Positions 1 through 6,688 are shown, numbered from the stretch's first letter. The stretch is 23,692 nucleotides of DNA from CAG-390 sp045531455 (GCA_045531455.1 JAZSEA010000048.1:1-23692); one strand, 5' to 3'. Numbers and translations: made by a program. Notes: generated by a model not told the origin, from the letters alone.

Positions 1-48
1 CAAACTTTTTTATTCAGCGTTCTGAATATCGCAACAATATTTCGAGTG
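1..48 (-). repeat. Anchor module (TTCAGAACGCTGAA hairpin), cut by window edge
   Basis: Read on the minus strand this is a Cgaaatatngttgcgat segment followed by the small hairpin TTCAGAACGCTGAA and a tail toward AAGTT. The same module recurs on the plus strand at about 12318-12371, 15329-15387 and, in shorter form, 12423-12457 and 17011-17046, where the tail is AAGTTCGCGCACTC or close to it. In the plus-strand copies it precedes a long structured repeat or its remnant, so another copy of that repeat may lie just left of this window. No coding potential is visible. Confidence 0.6.
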
Positions 49-87
49 AAAAATCAATAGTTCTGCAAAAAAATACATTACGAGCCT

Positions 88-228
88 GTAGGGAGCGACG
101 TCCTCGGCGGTCCGTGGGCATTATATTAAATATGTGTCTTAAATTAAGAATACATAATGATATTTTCTTGATTAAATACACATCAATACTTTAATTGGGC
201 TCGGACCGTCGAGGACGCCGGTCCCTAC
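88..228. repeat. 141-bp MITE-like element with 27-bp inverted ends (copy 1)
   Basis: The terminal arms at 88-114 and 202-228 start with GTAGGGA and end with TCCCTAC. They pair over 27 bp with three mismatches and surround an AT-rich 87-bp core. A second copy at 12135-12275 has perfect arms and a core of exactly the same length but different sequence. The flanking bases are shared in opposite orientation, so the wider segment 1-313 resembles the reverse complement of about 12050-12360. The element has no open reading frame. It looks like a non-autonomous mobile element or a BIME-like palindrome, but no target-site duplication could be identified. Confidence 0.65.
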
Positions 229-322
229 GGATATAGTATTATTATGAGTTCTATCCTTTGTATCCAAAATATTGGCGTGCGTTAAAGGGACGTCGAGGCG
301 CTGTCCCCTACGGTTTGTGCGT

Positions 323-565
323 ATTGATTAATAATCGAAAATTTCCGAGCTACGGCGACGGAAATTGACCTTAAACTTCGCCTTTGGCGAATCTTAACTC
401 GGCGCAAGCCGATCTTAACTCGCGCCTTGCGCGATCTTAACTTGCCGAAGGCAATATTAACTCTCACAAAGCGGGACAGCTCCGCCATCAAAATCCTCTC
501 TTTTTCAGATCGTTCACCATTTCGACGTAAAACTCGCGGACGTCGAAATCGCGCAGGTCGCGGCG
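323..565 (-). repeat. 243-bp inverted duplicate (copy B)
   Basis: The reverse complement of this segment matches 14970-15212 with about six mismatches in 236 bases outside a few diverged bases at the gene-side end. It contains 26 to 27 codons from the end of the hydrolase gene, a four-unit short-hairpin array and the AAGGTAAATTTCC-type hairpin. The two copies are in opposite orientation and enclose about 14.4 kb, so homologous recombination between them could invert the tmk-to-hydrolase segment. Confidence 0.9.
373..462. repeat. Tandem short-hairpin array, TCTTAACT spacer (array 1)
   Basis: Small palindromes follow each other at about 22-bp intervals: CGCCTTTGGCG, CGGCGCAAGCCG, CGCGCCTTGCGCG and TTGCCGAAGGCAA. 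They are separated by near-constant spacers ATCTTAACT or ATATTAACT (GTTAAGAT on the other strand). The stems differ from unit to unit but each is self-complementary, while the spacer is conserved. The array lies inside the inverted duplicate. Confidence 0.85.
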
Positions 566-571
566 GGCGAG
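488..571 (-). pseudogene. 3' remnant of the lipase-like hydrolase gene
   Basis: The last 27 codons and the stop codon encode the same residues as the end of the complete hydrolase at 13710-15047 (ending VNDLKKRGF). Homology stops abruptly on the 5' side, about 20 bp before the tmk promoter. No hydrolase catalytic region is present, and the upstream reading frame is unrelated and crosses the tmk promoter. I read it as a gene tail carried along by an inverted duplication or left by an ectopic recombination event. Confidence 0.85.
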
Positions 572-588
572 CTCCTCTTCCCTCCATC

Positions 589-617
589 TTGACATTCCCT
601 CCGCAATATGGTATAAT
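589..617 (+). promoter_or_regulatory. Sigma-A promoter of the tmk operon
   Basis: A perfect TTGACA (589-594) and a perfect TATAAT (612-617) are separated by 17 bp, with expected transcription start near 624. The tmk start codon is about 27 bases further on, so the leader is short. A full-consensus promoter suggests strong constitutive expression. Confidence 0.9.
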
Positions 618-650
618 GTATTCTGTATTAATGTGTAATGAGGTGATCCC

Positions 651-1289
651 ATGAACAACACACGCGGATATTTTATAGTTTTTGAAGGCTGCGACGGTTG
701 CGGCAAGACCACGCAGACCGAGCGTCTCCGCGCCGCTATCGCAGAGGCGACGGGCAGACCCTGTATCTACGAGCGCGAGCCCAACGAGCGCAACGCTGCG
801 GGCGCGATCATCAGATCGGGTCTCTACGGCGGCGTCAAATTTCTGACAGAAAGTATGGCTTATCTCCACGTCGCAGACCGCCTTGAGCATATCGAATTTA
901 TGCGCCCCCTCGTCGAGGCGGGCACAAGCATCGTCTGCGACCGCTATTATCTCTCAAATATGGCGTACAACACCACCGACCGCATCTCGATGGCTGACAT
1001 TTACGCAATGAACAAGCCCTGCATCGAGTCGATGAAGCCCGATCTCTTCGTCTTTCTCGACGTGCCGACAGAGGTCACCAAGGCTCGCCGCGACCAAAAC
1101 CGCACCGACCGCGAGATCTACGACGGCGACGACAAGCAGGCGCGAGTCCGCCGCAATTACCTCTCCGCCATCGAATTCCTCAAGGAAATGGGCGAGAAGG
1201 TCCTCGTTATCGACGCGTCGCGCACGATTGACGAGGTATCCGCAGACGTCCGCGAGCAGGTCTTCTCGGCTCTTTCGATCGGAAAATGA
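651..1289 (+). CDS. tmk: dTMP (thymidylate) kinase
   Basis: The 212-residue protein should phosphorylate dTMP to dTDP in cytosolic pyrimidine nucleotide synthesis. The P-loop GCDGCGKT is at residues 13-20 and the REP motif of the thymidylate-binding region at 42-44. The DRY motif (97-99) is followed by a serine and an Ala-Tyr pair, as in the family. The length is normal. The start is fixed by a GAGGTGA ribosome site (640-646) just before the ATG and by the promoter at 589-617. The lid-like segment around residues 143-160 is rich in Arg and Asp. The stop overlaps the next start by four bases (ATGA), so the gene is translationally coupled to the following membrane protein. Usual Bacillota neighbours such as holB are absent, making this a stand-alone copy. 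I cannot tell whether a second tmk exists elsewhere. Confidence 0.92.
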   Translation: MNNTRGYFIVFEGCDGCGKTTQTERLRAAIAEATGRPCIYEREPNERNAAGAIIRSGLYGGVKFLTESMAYLHVADRLEHIEFMRPLVEAGTSIVCDRYYLSNMAYNTTDRISMADIYAMNKPCIESMKPDLFVFLDVPTEVTKARRDQNRTDREIYDGDDKQARVRRNYLSAIEFLKEMGEKVLVIDASRTIDEVSADVREQVFSALSIGK

Positions 1290-1789
1290 TGAAAATTTAT
1301 TCCTATTCGCCCGAAAAGGGCGACAGCACGAGCAAGGCGATCGCCTTTGCCGTCCTCGGAGGCGCGACGATCCTCATTATGCTCGGAGAATTCCTTTCGG
1401 AGTACAAGCCGATACTGCAGACCGCGGGCTTTGTCCTCGCTATGGCGGGCGTGCTTGTCTGCTCACGCTTTCTGCTCTCGGGCTACACCTACAGCCTCGA
1501 GGCGGCGGAGGGGGCATCTCCCGATCTCGTGATCGTTGAAAATAAGGGCAAGGTCAACCGCACTGTTTGCCGTGTTTCGGTAGTCGGCGGCAAGCTTTAC
1601 CGTGACGTCAAGGGCGAAAAAGGTAAAAAGTTCGACGGCAAGCTCTACGATTACCGTCCCTCGCCCTTCACACCCGATTCTTGGGTCTACGAGGTTCCCG
1701 AGCGCGACGGCGAGGGCTTCGTCCGCTTCTGTCCCGACGAAAAAATGGTCTCCCTGATGAGGGAGATGGGCTGCGAGGTCATCGAATGA
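1286..1789 (+). CDS. Small membrane protein, unknown function
   Basis: I do not recognise this 167-residue protein. Two hydrophobic segments near residues 18-37 and 42-62 form a helical hairpin. They are followed by a soluble tail of about 100 residues rich in Lys, Asp and Glu, which lies on the same side of the membrane as the N-terminus. The gene overlaps tmk by four bases and the following lipoprotein gene by four bases, so the three genes must be co-transcribed and are probably translationally coupled. Translation could begin at either of the first two Met codons. The position beside a lipoprotein suggests a role at the cell envelope, but nothing in the sequence shows a reaction. Confidence 0.8.
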   Translation: MMKIYSYSPEKGDSTSKAIAFAVLGGATILIMLGEFLSEYKPILQTAGFVLAMAGVLVCSRFLLSGYTYSLEAAEGASPDLVIVENKGKVNRTVCRVSVVGGKLYRDVKGEKGKKFDGKLYDYRPSPFTPDSWVYEVPERDGEGFVRFCPDEKMVSLMREMGCEVIE

Positions 1790-3321
1790 GCGGCGCGCGC
1801 AAGCTTTTCTGCCTGCTTGTTGCCGTCATTCTGATCCTTTCCTCCTGCTCGGATGCTCCCGAAGACCCGACCGTCACAGTCTCGGCTACCGAGGAGATCA
1901 CCTCTGTCCCCGAAACGACGTCACCTCCCCCTCCCGTGACCGAAGAGATCACCGAGACGGTGACCGACGAGATCACCGAAGAGGTAACGACAGAGGAGCC
2001 CGGTCTCGAGGTCGTTCCCGCAAATATGGTGCTCGACGTTCTCGAGATCCTTGCGGAAAATTATATCTCATACGTTCGCCGAACCGAAACTACTCTCGAT
2101 ATCGACGTCCTCGGGAGCAAAAGTACCTCCAAGAGCATCTCCGAGCTTCGTGTAAGCGGCACGGATGCGTCGTTTACGCGCGATTCGACCGCCGTTTATC
2201 TTTCTGGCGGTGAGCTTTACTGTAACACCGCCGCGGGAAGATCGCGTATCGGCGGCTATGACCGCGCGGCGTTTCTAAAATACGTCACGGACGACGAGCT
2301 GATCCGCTCCTTTACCGATGGCAAGGTGGATAAGTCGGGCGAAGGATATCTTGTCTCCTTCCCGAATCTTGGAGAAAGCGGACGCGAGACCGTGATCTCG
2401 ATGCTCGGTCTTCCCGACAGCTATTCGGTCGATTTCGACGAGACTTCCCTTGAGATCCTTACCGACGATAAGGCGAATCTTATCTCAACGCGGATGTCGG
2501 TCGCGCTTTCGGTGAGCCTGAACGGCTCGGTTCTGATGAAAGTCGGGATCACGACCTTGACCGAACAGAGCGATCTCGGCGGCGAGGTCGCAGTCGATCT
2601 GCCGCTTGCGGAGGATTATAAGTTCTTTACCTCGGATAAGATCCCCGAGATCTACCTCGATCTCGTCGGGGATATCCACGCATTTGCCGAGTCCTTCGAC
2701 AAATTCGAGTATTCCGTGCGCGACGATATGAATATCGAGTCGGACGGCTTGAAGTTGCCGCTCAGCTCAAGGACGACCTACGCCTACAGCAAAAAGATCG
2801 GCGCGAGCATTGAGAAGACTTTCGATACCGCCGACGGTACGGGCACACACACCACACTTACGCACTACAATTACCGCCGCGGCTTTTCGCAGATCGACGG
2901 CGGAAGCATCTTCGTTGACTCGACCGTTAACGCGGATAACTATATCTACACCCTCGCGCATCCCTTTTCGACGTCATATTTCTCGCTTGAGTACTGCACG
3001 GGTATGGATCCGTCGCGCTCGGGCGACTCGATCCTCGCATTTACGCTGACCGAGGATGCTGCCGAGAATATCGCCGCCAACATCCTGATCCGCGCGGGAA
3101 TTATTTCATCCTCGCCCGAATTGCGCGATACCGTCGCTTACACCTACATAAAGCTCGGCTCGGACGGCGAGTTTTCCGCGATCGGATATGAATTTTCCGC
3201 TATTGCGACCGTCAGCGGAGTCGATTACACCCTCACCCGCAAGGTCGGGCTTGAGATCACCTCGAGAACCGACGCGAACGTAAAGGTCATTTATATCGAC
3301 GTTGAGGATGAAGAAGAGTGA
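1786..3321 (+). CDS. Predicted secreted lipoprotein, unknown function
   Basis: The 511-residue protein starts with a type II signal peptide: basic n-region, hydrophobic core, and lipobox LSSC with the lipidated Cys at residue 21. A spacer rich in Thr, Glu and Pro (about residues 24-70) should hold the folded part away from the membrane. The remaining 430 residues alternate polar and hydrophobic residues as in beta-rich extracellular proteins, and I recognise no catalytic motif. The frame stays open upstream to 1681, but the ATG at 1786 gives a proper signal peptide and the ATGA overlap with the preceding gene. The gene ends two bases before a heptamer repeat tract. A sensor, adhesion or substrate-binding role is possible. 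Confidence 0.85.
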   Translation: MSGARKLFCLLVAVILILSSCSDAPEDPTVTVSATEEITSVPETTSPPPPVTEEITETVTDEITEEVTTEEPGLEVVPANMVLDVLEILAENYISYVRRTETTLDIDVLGSKSTSKSISELRVSGTDASFTRDSTAVYLSGGELYCNTAAGRSRIGGYDRAAFLKYVTDDELIRSFTDGKVDKSGEGYLVSFPNLGESGRETVISMLGLPDSYSVDFDETSLEILTDDKANLISTRMSVALSVSLNGSVLMKVGITTLTEQSDLGGEVAVDLPLAEDYKFFTSDKIPEIYLDLVGDIHAFAESFDKFEYSVRDDMNIESDGLKLPLSSRTTYAYSKKIGASIEKTFDTADGTGTHTTLTHYNYRRGFSQIDGGSIFVDSTVNADNYIYTLAHPFSTSYFSLEYCTGMDPSRSGDSILAFTLTEDAAENIAANILIRAGIISSSPELRDTVAYTYIKLGSDGEFSAIGYEFSAIATVSGVDYTLTRKVGLEITSRTDANVKVIYIDVEDEEE

Positions 3322-3322
3322 T

Positions 3323-3357
3323 TAGTGGCTAGTGGCTAGTGACTAGTGAATAGTGGA
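3323..3357. repeat. Heptanucleotide tandem repeat, TAGTGGC type
   Basis: Five 7-bp units (TAGTGGC, TAGTGGC, TAGTGAC, TAGTGAA, TAGTGGA) begin two bases after the stop codon of the lipoprotein gene. They run directly into a hairpin of the form GGTGAATTTCC...GGAAATT at about 3358-3387. The same heptamer-then-hairpin order is seen at 11961-12024 and, inverted, at 17404-17464. Confidence 0.85.
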
Positions 3358-3956
3358 AGGTGAATTTCCTCACTCGTTCGGAAATTACCGATTAAATATT
3401 TAAAGGTACTTACTCATTTAGACTTTCTATGAGGATTATTTGCGATATGATTTGCGGAAAGCTGCACACTATCACTCTCCGCCCGAAGCTTGCGCGAAAA
3501 ACAAACAAAAGTTCGATCGCGTTCTCCTTCCACCGTCGTCAAGCGACGGTCCCAAGCTGCGGTACGCAGGTAGTCCCTCACCGGAGGGAGGCAAAGGAGT
3601 TGGCGCAAACTCGTTTGTCAATGCAGCGAATATCGTTTATATCTACAATTTTGAATATCAAAAAGGAATATTTTATTGAAATGGTTTGCTCAAACTCCAT
3701 TGTGAGTGCAAATTAATTCTAATAAAGTATTCCTATTTGCTTTTTTAGATTAAGTTTAAACGATGTTCGCTGAATATCCGAAGAGATTCGCAGTGACCAT
3801 TAAGCCTCCCTCCGGGAGGGAGGGGGACCACACGAACGTGTGGTGGAAGGAGAACGCGATTGCGTTTTTTCAGAATTTGAAGTAAAACTCCGGGCGGAAG
3901 GTGACGATTGTAGTATTCTTAAGGTTTTATCGCAACCAAAAAGAAATATGCAATAA

Positions 3957-3979
3957 AAATATGCAACTTTTGCATATTT
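3957..3979. repeat. 10-bp stem hairpin, AAATATGCAA
   Basis: The arms AAATATGCAA (3957-3966) and TTGCATATTT (3970-3979) surround a 3-base loop. Additional ATGCAA half-sites occur at 3948-3953 and 3993-3998, giving a small cluster in an AT-rich stretch. It could be an operator or a fortuitous AT-rich palindrome. No promoter is evident beside it. Confidence 0.45.
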
Positions 3980-4050
3980 GATTGAAAAAATTATGCAAAA
4001 AGAGGCTGGCTGATTAAGACATATTTCACTATTCTTGGATTAAACCGTAC

Positions 4051-4102
4051 AATAATGTCCTCCTCATCCACCGCCCGCGCGGTGGATGAGGAGGACATTA
4101 TT
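4051..4102. repeat. Perfect 24-bp inverted repeat
   Basis: The arms at 4051-4074 and 4079-4102 are exactly complementary over 24 bp with a 4-base loop (CCGC). The stem starts AATAATGTCC and is GC-rich near the loop. The T-run after it is short and interrupted (TTTTGCTTTTG) and no gene ends within 700 bases upstream. On the other strand it lies upstream of the hairpin-rich elements. A terminator role is therefore uncertain. Confidence 0.7.
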
Positions 4103-4198
4103 TTGCTTTTGTTATTCAGAAAGCTAAATGATCCGATCCTTTATAATTTATAATTTCGAACAAAGTGAGGAAATTTACCTTCCACCAGCCACTATCAA

Positions 4199-5008
4199 TT
4201 ATTTATGGCATCCTCTCTTGCGCAAAAACTCCAGAATCTCATCGGGGTTATTGCAGGTGATGAGAACGCCGCCGCAGGCGATGACCTGGTCAACGTTCTC
4301 CTGTGTCTTTACTCCCGCGGGTGCCCAGGGCTGGATTCCGAAGGACGCCATACGGTCGAATTCTTCCTTCGTTGCCATATTGATCGGGCTGTAGAGCGCG
4401 CGGAACATACAGCAGCAGTATGCCGAATCGGTATAAGGATCGCGCTTTACCTTGCCCATATGGGTCAGAGGATAGTAGATATGGCGGCGGTACTTCGAGC
4501 CGTATTTATCCTCCATATACTCGTGGAGCTTGCCGTTAAAGGTGTTGATCACGACGCGGTCGGTAAAGCCGTAATCGTCGATTATCTTCATAACTCTGTC
4601 GCAGACGTCAAACGCGATCTCGTCGCGTCCGTCGATCGGGTATTCCTTGAGCTCGATATCGAGGGTGATCGTCGCATGATCCTTGACGAGCTCCATAAAT
4701 TCGATAAAGGTGGGGATCCTCTCGCCCGCGAATTCCGCGCCCTTCCATGAGCCGGCATCGAGGGTCTTCAGCTCCGAAAGAAGCTTATCGCAGACCTTTC
4801 CCGTGCCGTTTGTGGTGCGGTCGACGGTTGCATCGTGGATGCAGACGAGCTCGCCGTCCTTTGTGATGCGGACGTCGGTCTCGATCTGGTCGACGCCGAT
4901 CTCGAGAGCCTTGCGGAACGCGAGAAGTGTATTTTCGGGATAAACGGTGCTCCATCCGCGGTGCGCCGCTACGTATACGTTGTCCTTGCTTTGGGTCCAG
5001 TAATTCAT
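4199..5008 (-). CDS. Glycerophosphodiester phosphodiesterase
   Basis: The 269-residue cytosolic protein should hydrolyse glycerophosphodiesters to glycerol 3-phosphate and an alcohol, feeding phospholipid turnover and glycerol use. Family motifs are complete: HRG at residues 16-18, PENT at 24-27, the metal-binding pair E43 and D45 in IETDV, and HD at 58-59 followed by TVDRTTNG. There is no signal peptide. The ATG at 5008 is chosen because GGAGGT lies six bases upstream and a promoter at 5037-5065 precedes it. The frame stays open to 5191, but that extension includes the promoter. A Cys triplet (YCCCMF) lies in the second half. The gene is divergent from mazF and its downstream region is the repeat-rich gap. 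Confidence 0.92.
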   Translation of the reverse strand: MNYWTQSKDNVYVAAHRGWSTVYPENTLLAFRKALEIGVDQIETDVRITKDGELVCIHDATVDRTTNGTGKVCDKLLSELKTLDAGSWKGAEFAGERIPTFIEFMELVKDHATITLDIELKEYPIDGRDEIAFDVCDRVMKIIDDYGFTDRVVINTFNGKLHEYMEDKYGSKYRRHIYYPLTHMGKVKRDPYTDSAYCCCMFRALYSPINMATKEEFDRMASFGIQPWAPAGVKTQENVDQVIACGGVLITCNNPDEILEFLRKRGCHK

Positions 5009-5036
5009 AGTAATACCTCCGAGGGAGTTTTTTATT

Positions 5037-5065
5037 ATTATATCACCATCCGCCTCCAAAGTCAA
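5037..5065 (-). promoter_or_regulatory. Promoter of the phosphodiesterase gene
   Basis: On the minus strand TTGACT (5065-5060) and a perfect TATAAT (5042-5037) are 17 bp apart. The start codon lies about 30 bases downstream, with GGAGGT between. Confidence 0.85.
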
Positions 5066-5087
5066 TATTATTTCTTCCGACATATAA

Positions 5088-5115
5088 TGACAATGAGCAA
5101 AAATTCCCATTGTCA
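5088..5115. promoter_or_regulatory. Inverted repeat between divergent genes, possible operator
   Basis: TGACAATG (5088-5095) and CATTGTCA (5108-5115) form perfect 8-bp arms with a 12-bp spacer. The repeat lies just upstream of the phosphodiesterase promoter and 78 bp before mazF, a position suited to a dimeric regulator acting on both genes. The right arm also contains a TTGTCA that could serve as a weak -35 for mazF, with TTAAAT 17 bp on. This reading is inference from symmetry only. Confidence 0.45.
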
Positions 5116-5192
5116 ATATTAGCTTTTCCTGTTTAAATCGGTACTCCGATTGGCAAGAATAGTGATAGACCAAGGAAAGGAAGAAGAACATA

Positions 5193-5648
5193 ATGAACCC
5201 GCAGATTCGCAGAGGAGATATATATTACGCCGATCTTTCGCCCGTTGTGGGCTCCGAGCAGGGTGGACTGCGCCCCGTGCTGATAATACAGAACGACGTC
5301 GGCAACAAATACAGCCCGACCGTCATTGCCGCCGCGATCACCTCGAGGATGAGCAAGACCCGCCTGCCGACACATATAGATATATACGCCGAGAGGGCGG
5401 GACTCGCGCGCGATTCGGTGATCCTTCTTGAACAGATCCGCACGCTCGACAAGCGGCGTCTGCGCGAGCGGATGGGACATCTCGACGACGAGATGATGGA
5501 CCGCGTCAACAACGCCATAGCCGTCAGCTTCGGGATAATCATCCCGCCCGCGGAGACCTATATTGAGGAGGAGGTACGGCCTGCGGCGGTGGCGGAGGTT
5601 ACTATCGCGCAGGGGACGGGAGATGTTCCGCCACAGGCGGAGGGATGA
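5193..5648 (+). CDS. mazF: MazF/PemK-family mRNA interferase, no adjacent antitoxin
   Basis: The 151-residue protein matches the Bacillus EndoA/MazF type, a ribosome-independent endoribonuclease that cleaves mRNA at short motifs. Visible landmarks are RRGDIYYADL (6-15), GGLRPVLIIQND (24-35), and TSRMSKTRLPTHI starting at residue 50. R27 and T50 align with the catalytic Arg and Thr of the Bacillus enzyme. Residues about 118-151 are an Ala/Glu/Pro-rich tail beyond the usual length near 116. The start has the purine-rich site AAGGAAAGGAAG upstream. Family members normally follow a mazE-type antitoxin gene or alr. Here the 184 bases between this start and the divergent phosphodiesterase start have no room for one, so the antitoxin must be elsewhere or absent. 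Confidence 0.93.
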   Translation: MNPQIRRGDIYYADLSPVVGSEQGGLRPVLIIQNDVGNKYSPTVIAAAITSRMSKTRLPTHIDIYAERAGLARDSVILLEQIRTLDKRRLRERMGHLDDEMMDRVNNAIAVSFGIIIPPAETYIEEEVRPAAVAEVTIAQGTGDVPPQAEG

Positions 5649-5650
5649 GG

Positions 5651-5787
5651 AGATCGCTGCGCGAGTTAAGATCGGCTTGCGCCGAGATATTGTTGCGCTA
5701 CGCGCAAGTTAAGATCGCGCGATGCGCGAGTTAAGATTCGCCTTCGGCGAAGTTTGAAGGTAAATTTCCGCCGAGCGGAAATTTTCA
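5651..5787. repeat. Short-hairpin array, GTTAAGAT spacer (array 2), with AAATTTCC hairpin
   Basis: Beginning two bases after the mazF stop, self-complementary units such as CGGCTTGCGCCG, TTGCGCTACGCGCAA, TCGCGCGATGCGCGA and TTCGCCTTCGGCGAA are joined by GTTAAGAT or variants. The array ends in AAGGTAAATTTCCGCCGAGC and the matching GGAAATTTT (5757-5787). Stems vary while pairing is retained in every unit. Orientation is opposite to array 1. Confidence 0.85.
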
Positions 5788-5810
5788 ATAAAATAAAAAA
5801 TAAAAAACAA

Positions 5811-6225
5811 CATCAGCGGGAAAGTTTTTGAAGATTCTTAAGGAACTTTTCTCAAAAAGTTCCTTAAGTCGCGCTCCGTAGTGCGCGAATTTTTCCCCTG
5901 TGCTTCAAACGGTCGCCGCCCTCGGTGACCGTTTGGAAGGAGTAAAACCTCCCCTTTTCGGGTGGGCAGCTCTTGCGGTTTTCCGAAGGAAAATGGAGGC
6001 GTAAGCCGAGAAGCAAGAGTTGCAACTTGCCGTAGGCAAGTACTTTTGCTCCTTCACACCGTGCGCCTTTCAGGCGCGCAATTTCTATAGAGATTTCGTA
6101 CTTCCTGCAGGTGCCGAGAGGTAATTTCGCGCCCGCATAGAGATTATGCCGATATCCTCAAATTTTGTATCGGCAAATCGGGACCCCACCCTGCACCCTC
6201 CCCGTAAACCGGGGAGGGATAGAGT
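5811..6225 (-). repeat. Long structured repeat, copy L3 (minus strand)
   Basis: Read on the minus strand, this begins with the CCCTCCCC/GGGGAGGG hairpin and continues through linkers shared with copies L1 and L2: GATACAAAATT, GGATATCGGCA, GGGCGCGAAATTACCT, GCAGGAAGTACGAA and CTCTATAG. It ends near AACTTTCCCGCTG. Between linkers are hairpins with wholly different sequences from L1 and L2 but in matching positions, for example a 14-bp stem at 5837-5850 with 5855-5868 and AAACGGTC with GACCGTTT. An additional hairpin block in the middle resembles part of the chimeric copy at 15385-15545. No protein is encoded. Confidence 0.75.
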
Positions 6226-6389
6226 GCGTTACTCACTTCCTTTTTCTCTTTTATTATACCATATCTTAGGGGATTTGTCGACTCTGCTTATATTATATCA
6301 CTTCACTTTGGCGAAGTGATTTTTACTGCACTTATGTTGGGGTTTCAAGATATAGAAAACAAATATATCTAACAAATTATAAAAAAGCA

Positions 6390-6418
6390 TTGACAAAATT
6401 AAAAAATCGGTGTATAAT
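6390..6418 (+). promoter_or_regulatory. Promoter of the antitoxin RNA
   Basis: Perfect TTGACA (6390-6395) and TATAAT (6413-6418) with a 17-bp spacer predict a start near 6425. The only thing it can transcribe before the hairpin terminator is an RNA of about 80 bases. Confidence 0.88.
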
Positions 6419-6424
6419 AATAAC

Positions 6425-6502
6425 GTAGGAGCACCGATACGGTTGCTTCCAAAGCGATTGAAAAGATAACCGCCTTATGTGGAAGTCAGGCGGTTATCTT
6501 TT
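6425..6502 (+). ncRNA. Predicted antitoxin RNA of the type I toxin-antitoxin locus
   Basis: An RNA of about 78 bases should run from the promoter at 6390-6418 to the terminator at 6461-6502. It contains no usable open frame. Its last 42 bases are fully complementary to the 3' end of the convergent toxin mRNA, including the 14-base terminator loop, so the two RNAs can pair tail to tail. Its 5' part (CGTAGGAGCACC then GGTTGCTTCC) repeats the 5' leader of the toxin mRNA in the same sense, because the DNA copies are inverted. The role as antitoxin is inferred from this layout. Confidence 0.7.
6461..6502. terminator. Bidirectional terminator shared by toxin mRNA and antitoxin RNA
   Basis: The stem GATAACCGCCT (6465-6475) pairs with 6488-6498 around a 12-base loop. 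It is extended by A-runs on the left and a T-run on the right, giving about 15 bp in total. U-tracts occur in both directions, which suits two convergent transcripts. The last toxin codon and stop lie within the right arm. Confidence 0.85.
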
Positions 6503-6583
6503 TTTAATAATATCAATGACAAGAGCAATAATTGCAACGACGAGTGTGCAAAAAAGGAAAAGAGCTTCCCAAGTAATGTACAT
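6494..6583 (-). CDS. Type I toxin, 29-residue holin-like membrane peptide
   Basis: The peptide begins MYITWEALFLF, continues as one hydrophobic helix (CTLVVAIIALVIDII) and ends KKR. This resembles the putative holin-like toxin family, whose members show a Y/W-E-A-L start, a (G/C)TLVV core and a basic end, and which act by inserting into the cell's own membrane. AGGAGGG lies six bases before the ATG at 6583. An in-frame ATG at 6589 abuts that site and is less likely. The mRNA should start near 6682, giving a leader of about 100 bases that may fold and mask the ribosome site. A convergent RNA overlaps its 3' end, as in txpA/ratA, bsrG/SR4 and the clostridial type I loci. Too short for ordinary gene callers. 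Confidence 0.82.
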   Translation of the reverse strand: MYITWEALFLFCTLVVAIIALVIDIIKKR

Positions 6584-6640
6584 TGGCATCCCTCCTCTCC
6601 CGAGGAAGGAAAAAAGATATTTAACTTCCCCGAAATGTGA

Positions 6641-6672
6641 GGAAGCAACCGCACCGTTTTGGTACTCCTACG
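6641..6672. repeat. Inverted copy of the antitoxin 5' sequence in the toxin leader
   Basis: On the minus strand CGTAGGAGTACC, then CGGTGCGGTTGCTTCC, matches the plus-strand 6424-6450. With the two TTGACA/TATAAT promoters this makes the whole locus flanked by imperfect inverted repeats, so toxin mRNA and antitoxin RNA begin with near-identical sequence. Confidence 0.75.
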
Positions 6673-6688
6673 GGCTTGCGCCGTTAAT

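Larger units (their letters stand above)
3322..4198. repeat. Gene-free region with inverted pair of hairpin-rich elements
   Basis: No convincing gene is present in these 877 bases. Two related segments lie head to head, about 3475-3690 and 3700-3905. They share an exact 17-bp inverted match (3518-3534 and 3842-3858, CGCGTTCTCCTTCCACC), and each then has a hairpin of different sequence at the same place (stems CCGTCG and CCACACG). They also share a CCTCC...GGAGG hairpin, an AATATCGTTTA-like stretch and an AAAGGAATA-like stretch. A GGTAAATTTCC-type hairpin lies at both outer edges (about 3354-3390 and 4160-4191), again inverted. The small open frames here cross these repeats and are not credible. 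Confidence 0.7.

Noticed and set aside
373..462. Regular periodic array considered as a CRISPR.
   Set aside because: Period is only about 22 bp, the conserved part is an 8-9 bp spacer and the variable part is always self-complementary. No cas genes are present.
282..890. 202-residue minus-strand open frame.
   Set aside because: It crosses the hairpin array, the duplicated fragment, the tmk promoter and the tmk start, and the amino acids are repeat translations rich in Arg.
1681..1785. Upstream extension of the lipoprotein frame.
   Set aside because: It overlaps the preceding gene in another frame and would bury the signal peptide. The ATG at 1786 is coupled by ATGA.
3429..3716. Open frames of 79-95 residues in the gap after the lipoprotein gene.
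   Set aside because: They read through inverted repeats shared with 3700-3905 and lack ribosome sites.
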